Part shown: one piece after another, positions 55,531 through 61,658 of the stretch
Layout: every line of letters starts with the position of its first letter
Numbering within the stretch: the stretch's first letter is position 1
DNA from: an uncultured Nocardioides sp.
Lineage (GTDB): Bacteria; Actinomycetota; Actinomycetes; Propionibacteriales; Nocardioidaceae
Reading direction: 5' to 3'
Assembly (NCBI RefSeq): GCF_947489365.1
Contig: NZ_CANLDB010000002.1
Span: forward strand, 310,001 to 374,000
Length of the DNA stretch: 64,000 nucleotides
Notes under the pieces: model-generated
What the model saw: the letters and a program-made list of their open reading frames with translations, nothing else
What the model was told of the DNA's origin: nothing
Database searches by the model: none
Program-made: the position numbers and the translations under genes

Positions 55531-55983
55531 ATGATCACGACCACCGCAACGAGCCTGATCCCCGAGGCCGAGCCGAACCTGATGTTGCACTCGAATGTCG
55601 ACGACCGCGCCCGTTGGTGCGTTGCGCTGGATGCCGAGCTGCCGTGGGAGGACGCCGCCGAGCTCGACGCGCTGCAGGGCCCGGTCCCGCCCGATCTGGT
55701 CGCTGTCGATCCCGAGACGCCGCTGCTGCGCTGGGCCGACCACCGCATCGCGGCAGTCGCCCTGGTGGGGGCCGTGGTCGACCCGCCCCGGCACCGGGCC
55801 AAGGCGTGCGACCGGTGCGCCACGACTCTGCGGGGGCTGCGGGTGGAGCGGCTGTGGCTGCCGTGCGAGCAGTCGGCAGTGGAGCTGCAGGTCTGCGGGC
55901 TGTGCGCCAGGATCCTGAACGACCTGTACCGGCAGAGCGACGACCACGGCTGCGCCGCTGGCCGGGCGCTGGTGTGGCGGTAG
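55531..55983 (+). CDS. Cys-pair zinc-binding protein, element 1
   Basis: This 150 aa protein has two spaced cysteine pairs (CDRCATTLRG and CGLCARILND) that could bind zinc, after an acidic N-terminal half. No family is recognised. ATG at 55531 follows AGGAG by 8 bases. It stands between the capsid-like gene and the second zinc protein with short gaps, so the three form a probable operon. Confidence 0.7.
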   Translation: MITTTATSLIPEAEPNLMLHSNVDDRARWCVALDAELPWEDAAELDALQGPVPPDLVAVDPETPLLRWADHRIAAVALVGAVVDPPRHRAKACDRCATTLRGLRVERLWLPCEQSAVELQVCGLCARILNDLYRQSDDHGCAAGRALVWR

Positions 55984-55986
55984 CCC

Positions 55987-56622
55987 ATGGCCGGTAAGCG
56001 CGTGACCCACACCGAACAGTGGTGGACCGACCACGCATCCGACCCCGTGCTGCGGTGCACCGCCAGCTACCGCCGCAACGGCCTGCGGTGCCGCCGCGAG
56101 GCCCACCCCGGCACCAACGTGTGCGGCCACCACGGGGCCCTGGTGCCCGCCGTACGGGCCAAGGCCGCGACCCGCATCGGCATGTCCGTAGACGACGTCG
56201 TGCAGCGTCTGCTGGCGATGCTGGACGACCCCTCCGTGCAGGCCCGCGACCGGGTGAAGGTGCTGCACGACCTGCTCGACCGGGGCGGGCTCGGCGCCGC
56301 CAACAAGCTGCTGGTGGGCGTGACCGACGTAGACCCCGTGCAGCAGCTGTTCCACGACCTCCTGGCCGACCCCGAGGCATTCGCCACCCCCCAGGCGCTG
56401 TTACCCGCCCAGGCCCCGGACGTGACCCAGGCCCGCCTGGACGCCGAAGCAGAAGGCCGCGACTACGAAGACGTCCTGGCCGAGCGCGGCGGCATCGTGG
56501 ACGCCGAAGTCGTCGAGGACCAACCCACCCCAGCGCAGGTCGCGGCAGCCGCCGGGCAGCCCAAGACCGCCCCGGTCCCCACCCCGCCGCACATTAGGCG
56601 GGCACTGGACCTGCTGTTGTGA
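55987..56622 (+). CDS. Zinc-motif protein, terminase small subunit-like
   Basis: This 211 aa protein contains a pattern common in actinophage terminase small subunits and related packaging proteins: RCTASYRRNGLRCRREAHP followed by CGHHGALVP, which places Cys and His ligands around a basic loop. A helical middle and an acidic C-terminus follow. If correct it would recognise DNA for packaging into the capsid encoded upstream. No large terminase is present. ATG at 55987 is 4 bp after the previous stop. Confidence 0.5.
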   Translation: MAGKRVTHTEQWWTDHASDPVLRCTASYRRNGLRCRREAHPGTNVCGHHGALVPAVRAKAATRIGMSVDDVVQRLLAMLDDPSVQARDRVKVLHDLLDRGGLGAANKLLVGVTDVDPVQQLFHDLLADPEAFATPQALLPAQAPDVTQARLDAEAEGRDYEDVLAERGGIVDAEVVEDQPTPAQVAAAAGQPKTAPVPTPPHIRRALDLLL

Positions 56623-56825
56623 TCGTGGAGCCTGGTCGCAGGGGTAGCGCGAGCTGTGCGGCTGACTGCGTCCCAGAGCCGAGGCCGGCCCGCTTGCCTA
56701 TGTTCTCGAACATGTGTTCGATCTGAGGTAGAGTCGTCTAGAACCACACCGTTGAAACTCGCATCGTGGCGTACCGCAGAGGAATATCCGGAAGTGCGAT
56801 AGGTTGTGTCAAGAGTGGACAGTGC

Positions 56826-56853
56826 TTGACAGGTCGGCCTAAGATGCTGTAAG
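56826..56853 (+). promoter_or_regulatory. Putative promoter of the Panacea gene
   Basis: TTGACA (56826-56831) is followed 16 bases later by TGTAAG, a weak -10 match, upstream of the Panacea gene start at 56901. This is a weak call based on spacing. Confidence 0.4.
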
Positions 56854-56900
56854 GCACCGAGACGTACGTCTCACACACGAAAGAGAGAGGGGGCCTTCCC

Positions 56901-57452
56901 ATGACCGCAGCAATCACCTACAACGACAACAAGTTCAAGGAGCTGCTGCTTCACATCGCCGAGAGGTCGGTCGATGATGAGCGGTTCGGGAAGACCAAGC
57001 TCAACAAGATCTTGTTTTACATCGACTTCCTTGCCTACAAGAACTTCGGGGAGCCGCTGACCGGCGCGACGTACCAGCGTCGCCCCAAGGGCCCAGTGCC
57101 GAAGGAGATCGCGGCGGCTCGGTCGGCATTGTTCGCCAGCGGAGAGGCCATGCCGGTCACCCGCAACTACATGGGCTACCCGCAGGAGCGCCTGTTCGCG
57201 AAGCGGCCTGCTGACACTTCGCTGTTCGATGAGCAAGAGATGCAGGTCATCGACGCGGTGATCGAGGCCCTCTGGGACAAGAACGCGACTTCGTCGTCCA
57301 ACCTGTCCCACATGGAGCCGGGATGGCGCCTGGCTAGTGAGCGGGAGGACATCCCGTACGCGTCGGTGTTCATCGGCGTGCGAGAGATGACAGCAGACGA
57401 CATCACTCGCGGCCAGGAACTCTGGCGCGAACTGCAGCCTGCGGTCGCTTAG
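56901..57452 (+). CDS. Panacea (DUF4065) domain antitoxin
   Basis: This 183 aa protein matches the Panacea domain: RFGKTKLNKILFYIDFLAYK and LTGATYQRRPKGPVPKEI. Panacea-domain antitoxins pair with many unrelated toxins and neutralise them by binding. Here the only nearby candidate is a small convergent ORF at 57504-57791. The ATG at 56901 follows AAAGAGAGAGG. As a stabilisation module it would protect element 1 from loss. Confidence 0.88.
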   Translation: MTAAITYNDNKFKELLLHIAERSVDDERFGKTKLNKILFYIDFLAYKNFGEPLTGATYQRRPKGPVPKEIAAARSALFASGEAMPVTRNYMGYPQERLFAKRPADTSLFDEQEMQVIDAVIEALWDKNATSSSNLSHMEPGWRLASEREDIPYASVFIGVREMTADDITRGQELWRELQPAVA

Positions 57453-57503
57453 CGGGCGCCCACTGGATCGTCGTCAGTCGGTTCCGCGTCGACCCGAGGC
57501 TGA

Positions 57504-57791
57504 TCAGACGATGGGATCGTCAGGGTCGTCGCCGTCCACCCGCTCGATGCGGTGAAGGTCGACGTACTGGTCGTCCTCGGAGATGCTGAAGTACACCCGC
57601 ATCTCGGGCACGCCCACCGTGGCGTCGATCGGCGCGAAGCGCAGGCCGGTCCCCGGCACCTCAGGGAACAGAGCGTGGCGAGGATTCTTGGCCATGCCCC
57701 AGTGAAGGCCCATGGTCACCTCATCCATGCGGACGACACCCAGCTGGGTGCAGGCCTGGGTGTACTCGGGGCTCTCGCGAATGGTTCTCAT
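57504..57791 (-). CDS. Small protein, candidate toxin opposite the Panacea antitoxin
   Basis: This 95 aa protein ends in MRVYFSISEDDQYVDLHRIE, a pattern that resembles the RelE/ParE toxin beta core, after a helical N-terminus (RTIRESPEYTQACTQLG). It lies convergently 51 bp past the Panacea gene. That orientation is unusual for a toxin-antitoxin pair, so the assignment is tentative. A perfect 6-bp inverted repeat with a 3-bp gap (57878-57892) lies upstream. Confidence 0.55.
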   Translation of the reverse strand: MRTIRESPEYTQACTQLGVVRMDEVTMGLHWGMAKNPRHALFPEVPGTGLRFAPIDATVGVPEMRVYFSISEDDQYVDLHRIERVDGDDPDDPIV

Positions 57792-57877
57792 TGGTCGCCT
57801 TGCTCTGGTTGGGGATCCCCCGTCCCAGCAGGCGTTCGCGTCACCTTCCCCAGTGGCGTCACGTCTGCGAAGGCCGG

Positions 57878-57892
57878 TTGATCATGGATCAA
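57878..57892 (-). promoter_or_regulatory. Inverted repeat upstream of the candidate toxin
   Basis: TTGATC and GATCAA flank ATG. The site lies 86 bp upstream of the ORF start at 57791, so it may be an operator. Confidence 0.5.
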
Positions 57893-57939
57893 TCGGTCGT
57901 CATGGGCCTCAGACTACACGCCTAATATCACCCGTGTAG

Positions 57940-57991
57940 TTATCCACATCTGGTCCCCAGGGACTGGCGCTTGACCACAAGGTTATCCACA
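57940..57991. other. DnaA-box cluster near the right end of element 1 (origin-like)
   Basis: TTATCCACA occurs perfectly twice, at 57940-57948 and 57983-57991 (43 bp apart), and a related TTGACCACA lies at 57971-57979. DnaA boxes so close together are typical of replication origins or DnaA-controlled promoters. The region from 57792 to 58117 has no gene. Confidence 0.6.
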
Positions 57992-58117
57992 ACGCGCAGG
58001 TCAGCGCGGGTGCGCGCAGTGCGGCGCTCGGGCGGTCGGCAGATCTCGGTGACCGAGGTCCCGGGGGGTTACTAGCTAGTAGCCTCGCCCGGCCTGAACC
58101 CAGGTCGCAACGACTAC

Positions 58118-58125
58118 TTGAGCAT
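58118..58125. other. attR core of element 1
   Basis: TTGAGCAT marks the right junction, where the tadA middle fragment resumes. CGACTA at 58111-58116 is the mirror of TAGTCG at 46836-46841. Confidence 0.8.
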
Positions 58126-58490
58126 CGTGGTCTTGCCCGCCTGGGTGCCTCCGGCGACGAGCACGTTGAGCCCGGCGCGGATCGAGGCCTCCAGGAACCG
58201 CGCGGCCTGCGGCGACAGCGAGCCGAGCTCGACCATGTCGTGCAGCTTCGCGGCGCGCAGGACGAACTTGCGGATGTTGACCGCGGAGAACCCGCGGCTG
58301 ATGCCCTCGAGCACCACGTGGAGCCGGTGGCCCTCGGGGAGCATGGCGTCGACGAAGGGCCGGCTGACGTCGATACGACGCCCGCTGGACTTCAGCATCC
58401 GCTCGACGAGCTCGGTGACCTGCGCGCGGGTGAGGACGAGGTTCGTCAGCTCGTGGCGGCCGTTGCGGGCCACGAAGACCCGGGACGGGT
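58118..58490 (-). pseudogene. tadA: tadA/cpaF middle fragment between the two elements
   Basis: On the minus strand this 373-bp stretch carries RVFVARNGRHEL, then ERMLKSSGRRIDVSRPFVDA, RLHVVLEGISR, NIRKFVLRAAKLHDMVELGS and the Walker A AGGTQAGKTTM. It ends at the element 1 core, from which the gene continues at 46828. Upstream the frame is cut by element 2 near 58490. The first part of tadA must lie beyond the window, on the far side of element 2. The fragment has no natural start. Confidence 0.93.
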
Positions 58491-58533
58491 GTCGCGTACG
58501 TTAGGGGTTACTCACCGAACGCCGGAGGAACCG

Positions 58534-59985
58534 ATGGGCACTCGCGCCGCTGTCTACACCCGCATCAGCGACGACAAGGAGGGACGCGCCCGAGGCGTGG
58601 CCCGCCAGGAGGCCGACTGCCGCGAGCTCGCCGCACGGGAGGGCTGGCAGGTGGTGGAGGTCTACTCCGACAACGATCTCAGCGCGGCGACGTCGTCTCG
58701 GAAGCGGCGCCCGGACTGGGACCGCATGCTCGACGACGCCGAGGCCGGTCGCTTCGACGTGATCTTGGCCTACACGACGTCCCGGCTCACCCGGCGTCCG
58801 CGCGAGCGGGAGGACCTGATCGAGCTGCACGAGGAGTTCGGCACCGGCCTCCGGTTCGTCGCCTCCCCCGACCCCGACCTGTCCACCGCCGATGGGCAGT
58901 ACATCTTCCGCACGCTCGGCGGTAACGACACCGCCGAGGCTGCACGGACCGCCGAGCGGGCGCGCCGGAAGCAGGCCGAGCTCGCTGAGTCCGGTCGGCA
59001 CAACGGACCCCGCCCCTACGGGTGGGACATCCACGGGCGCGGGGCCGACCAGCGGCTGACTGTCAACGACGCCGAGGCTGCCGTGTTGCGCGAGTGTGTC
59101 GACCGGGTGCTTGCCGGCGAGGGGTTGTGGAAGATCGTCCGCGACCTCAACGACCGGGGCGTCCGCACCTCCACCGGCAAGCCGTGGGCCACCCAGGTGC
59201 TCCGCCGGGTGCTGTTGCGCGACCGCAACCACGGCTACCGCAAGCACCAGCCGCGCGGCAAGGACGGCAAGCCGAAGGGCAAGCCCGCGCTGTACCCGGG
59301 CCAGTGGGACCCGATCGTTGACACCGAGACGCACGACCGGGTCGTCGCGCTTCTGACCGACCCGGCCCGCCGGTCCAACAACCGAGGCACCGAGGCCAAG
59401 TACCTCCTGACCTCGGTCGCGGCGTGCGGCGAGTGCGGACGCCCGATGGTCGGTACCAACGAGTTCAACTACGAGCTCAAGAACGGGCGCACCCGCCACT
59501 ACCCGCACTCGTACAAGTGCCCCCACGCCGGGTGCATGAAGGTGCAGCGGCGCATGGCCGACGTGGACGACCACGTGAACCGCGTCGTGGTCGGCGTCCT
59601 CGAGCGCGACGGCGTCCGGCTGCTCGGCGGCGACCCCGTGGCGGCCGACGCCGCCCGAGCTCGCATCAGCGCCTTGGAGGCCAAGCTCGCCCTCGCCGCC
59701 GACCAGTTCGCCGACGACACGATCACCGGCGAGCAGTTGCAGCGCATCACCGCCCGGTTGCGTCCCGAGCTCGACGCCGAGCGCGCCCGGCTGCGGTCGG
59801 CGCAACCCGCCGCGAACCTGGCTGACTTCGCCGGGCCGGGTGTGGCCGAGGCGTGGGCGGGCGCCGACGTCGAGACGCGCAAGGCGATCATCCGGCTGCT
59901 CGGGATGCAGATCACCATCAACCGGGTCGGCCCCGGCAATGGTCGCGCCTACGACCCGGCGTCGACCGCAATCACCTGGAACTAG
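58534..59985 (+). CDS. Large serine integrase of element 2
   Basis: This 483 aa large serine recombinase has the catalytic Ser in AVYTRISDD near residue 10, then VILAYTTSRLTRRPRE, a Recombinase domain (GPRPYGWDIHG; KIVRDLNDRGVRTSTGKPW), a zinc ribbon (CGECGRPM; YKCPHAGC) and a C-terminal region. It shares the layout of the element 1 integrase but the sequences differ clearly. It starts with ATG at 58534 after GGAGGAA; a longer frame to 58240 runs through tadA on the other strand. It lies just inside the left end. Confidence 0.95.
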   Translation: MGTRAAVYTRISDDKEGRARGVARQEADCRELAAREGWQVVEVYSDNDLSAATSSRKRRPDWDRMLDDAEAGRFDVILAYTTSRLTRRPREREDLIELHEEFGTGLRFVASPDPDLSTADGQYIFRTLGGNDTAEAARTAERARRKQAELAESGRHNGPRPYGWDIHGRGADQRLTVNDAEAAVLRECVDRVLAGEGLWKIVRDLNDRGVRTSTGKPWATQVLRRVLLRDRNHGYRKHQPRGKDGKPKGKPALYPGQWDPIVDTETHDRVVALLTDPARRSNNRGTEAKYLLTSVAACGECGRPMVGTNEFNYELKNGRTRHYPHSYKCPHAGCMKVQRRMADVDDHVNRVVVGVLERDGVRLLGGDPVAADAARARISALEAKLALAADQFADDTITGEQLQRITARLRPELDAERARLRSAQPAANLADFAGPGVAEAWAGADVETRKAIIRLLGMQITINRVGPGNGRAYDPASTAITWN

Positions 59986-60710
59986 TCCTCGACACCTCTG
60001 CTCTGCACGCGCTCCCGCAGACCGTCGATGTAGTCGGCCGGGACCCGATTACGGGTTTGCGGCCGCTTGCCGGACTGGATGTCGCGGACGTACTGCGACA
60101 GCCGCCTCGGGTTCTTGCCCGACCAACCGTGGGCGACAGCCCAGCCCTCCATCGCGTCGGCGTCCATCGGCACTCGGGCTTGCTTGAGCGCCAGAAGCAC
60201 GCTCACGACTTGGTCCTTCTCGAAACCGGCCGAGATGGTGTTGTTGTGGTTGATCGTCATAGTCAGGCTTTCCAGCGCCTCAACTACGACGGGGTCCAGC
60301 TCGGGTGTTAGCGATTCCCACGCAGAGCCGTCACCCAGAATGGTCGGCTGTTTCGCACTTACCCAAGGTCGGATGCGATCCTCGGACCAGGTAATCACAC
60401 ATAAGGCCCGGATCCGATTCGCGTGGCGGGCAATCTCACCGACGTCCTCCATGTCCGCCCAAGCCATGAGCACCGGTCCCGGCCCAGACGGCACGCCGCC
60501 ACCTCGGCCCGTGATGTGCTCAACGTCGCGGTATCGACGCACGTAGTCGTCCAGTCGCCGGCTGTTGCTGAGATTGGATTTCAGCGAGGTCCAGATCGCC
60601 AAAGTGTCGCCTTCTTGCATGTGGTCCTCGCACCACTCAAGAGCCGCCTCGACCCCGTCATCGTCGTAACTTGCGATCGCGGTCGGGTAGTCAGTGTTGC
60701 GGTCGAACAC
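59982..60710 (-). CDS. Unknown 242 aa protein, element 2
   Basis: I do not recognise this protein. It opens MFDRNTDYPTAIASYDDDGV, has TLAIWTSLKSNLSNSRRL and an SGPGPVLMAWADMEDVGEI motif that may be a Rossmann-like core. Its C-terminus (AMEGWAVAHGWSGKNPRRLS) looks like a helical DNA-binding region. It is convergent with the integrase, overlapping by 4 bp at the stops. It could be a regulator or accessory cargo. Confidence 0.7.
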   Translation of the reverse strand: MFDRNTDYPTAIASYDDDGVEAALEWCEDHMQEGDTLAIWTSLKSNLSNSRRLDDYVRRYRDVEHITGRGGGVPSGPGPVLMAWADMEDVGEIARHANRIRALCVITWSEDRIRPWVSAKQPTILGDGSAWESLTPELDPVVVEALESLTMTINHNNTISAGFEKDQVVSVLLALKQARVPMDADAMEGWAVAHGWSGKNPRRLSQYVRDIQSGKRPQTRNRVPADYIDGLRERVQSRGVED

Positions 60711-61012
60711 GGGAGCCCCCTAGTTGAGCGGTTTCGATTGCACACACGCTATGCGCAACCGCCGACAGTCGCGGGTGTCCAAGCCCAGAGCTGTGGAGAT
60801 AGCCAGCGTCAGCCAAAGCCGCTAGGTGTCGCGTAACGTAGGCGGTGCCACAGCACGGGCGAGAGCCGTCAGGTGTGCGGCTTACCGGGACGGGTCTGGC
60901 CCGGTGGACAGATACCGCTGCCTCGTCGTCCGAGGGTGGCGCAGGCCGGACAACCCGGACCCGGGTTGGCTCCGGAGGCGCCCCTCAGTCTTCGCTGAGG
61001 AGCGCCATCCCT
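60711..61012. promoter_or_regulatory. Intergenic leader of the element 2 replication module
   Basis: This 302-bp gap between the divergent 242 aa gene and the module holds a probable promoter area and, at its end, a hairpin that includes the ribosome site (60977-61006). No clear ORF was found. Confidence 0.5.
60977..61006 (+). promoter_or_regulatory. Hairpin enclosing the ribosome site of the element 2 module
   Basis: GGCGCCCCTCAG and CTGAGGAGCGCC pair over 12 positions with one mismatch around a 6-base loop. The right arm contains the GAGGAG ribosome site of the gene starting at 61013. Confidence 0.55.
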
Positions 61013-61351
61013 ATGTCCGATCGACCCAACTCCAACCCCGTCCGGGGCGCCGCGTCGCGCCTGAACGCCATGTACAGCCACGGACGCACCCCCGACCCCG
61101 CCGACGTCGCGCAGGGCTACCGAGAGCTCGGCTACGCCCGCATCCAGCGTGAGATCCGCCGGTCCCAGGGGAACGTCCCCCAGCTCGACCCGGTGCACGT
61201 CGGCCACCTCGTCGCCATGCTGGTTTCTGGCGTCGACGCCGAGGCCGTCGAGCGGTTCGAGCGGGCCGTCCGCGAGGCCGTCTACGAGCTGCCACTGAGC
61301 AACGCCGACCGCGCTCGGATCGCCGCACTCATCACCGGCGGTGCCGCGTGA
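61013..61351 (+). CDS. Conserved helical protein, first gene of the replication module (element 2)
   Basis: This 112 aa protein is a clear relative of the element 1 protein at 53613-53957: AMYSHGRTPDPADVAQGYRE, ELGYARIQREIRRSQGNV, VGHLVAMLVSGVDAEAVE and FERAVREAVYELPL. It starts with ATG at 61013, after a hairpin at 60977-61006. The stop is followed by an overlapping GTG of the 45 aa gene. No family is recognised. Confidence 0.78.
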   Translation: MSDRPNSNPVRGAASRLNAMYSHGRTPDPADVAQGYRELGYARIQREIRRSQGNVPQLDPVHVGHLVAMLVSGVDAEAVERFERAVREAVYELPLSNADRARIAALITGGAA

Positions 61352-61485
61352 CGACCACGACCGAAGCGCCGTCCCAGACCGACCTGGACCGTGCCGTCCG
61401 GGAGTCGGTGGCTGCCGCTCCCCCGCTGTCGGACGACACCCGCGACGCCGTCGCGCGGCTGCTCACCGGCAAGGCGAACCGGTGA
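61348..61485 (+). CDS. 45 aa conserved microprotein (element 2 copy)
   Basis: This GTG-started ORF, 45 aa, begins TTTTEAPSQTDLDRA and includes VAAAPPLSDDTRDAVARLL. The element 1 copy (53479-53616) reads VAAAPPLTDDQRAQLAGLL at the same place and has exactly the same length. Both overlap their neighbours by 4 bp. Function is unknown. Confidence 0.8.
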   Translation: MTTTTEAPSQTDLDRAVRESVAAAPPLSDDTRDAVARLLTGKANR

Positions 61486-61658
61486 GCCGCCGGTCGCTGT
61501 CGCCCAACGACGGGCGTCAGCAGCGCAAGAACGCCAAGCAGCAGGCTCGGCGCCGCGACCACGTCGACAAGTACGCCGACCGACGCCCCGACCCGCTGGC
61601 CGAGAGGTTGGCCGAGCTCGCGGACCACTTCAACGGTCAGGAGGGACACCGTGGCTGA
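61482..61658 (+). CDS. Small basic protein of the element 2 module
   Basis: This 58 aa protein opens SRRSLSPNDGRQQRKNAKQQ, is strongly basic at first and then helical (LAERLAELADHFNG). It sits at the position occupied in element 1 by a 145 aa zinc-ribbon protein but shares no obvious sequence with it. GTG at 61482 overlaps the preceding stop; its own end overlaps the next gene by 8 bp. Confidence 0.7.
   Translation: MSRRSLSPNDGRQQRKNAKQQARRRDHVDKYADRRPDPLAERLAELADHFNGQEGHRG

Larger units (their letters stand above)
46821..58125. mobile_element. Element 1: serine-integrase element inserted in tadA, satellite-like
   Basis: This 11.3-kb element has an 8-bp direct repeat, TTGAGCAT, at 46821-46828 and 58118-58125, at the exact break in tadA. 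Contents from left: large serine integrase, unknown membrane protein, Excalibur protein, coiled-coil membrane protein, small serine recombinase, small membrane protein, a four-gene replication-like module, a major-capsid-like protein, two zinc proteins, a Panacea antitoxin and a convergent small ORF, then DnaA boxes. No portal, large terminase or tail genes are seen. This suits a phage satellite or small replicating integrative element. Confidence 0.9.

Noticed and set aside
46821..58125. tRNA gene as the integration target
   Set aside because: No tRNA lies at either end; the target is a protein-coding P-loop.
58240..58533. Upstream extension of the element 2 integrase frame
   Set aside because: It reads through the opposite strand of the tadA middle fragment; a strong ribosome site and ATG at 58534 mark the true start.
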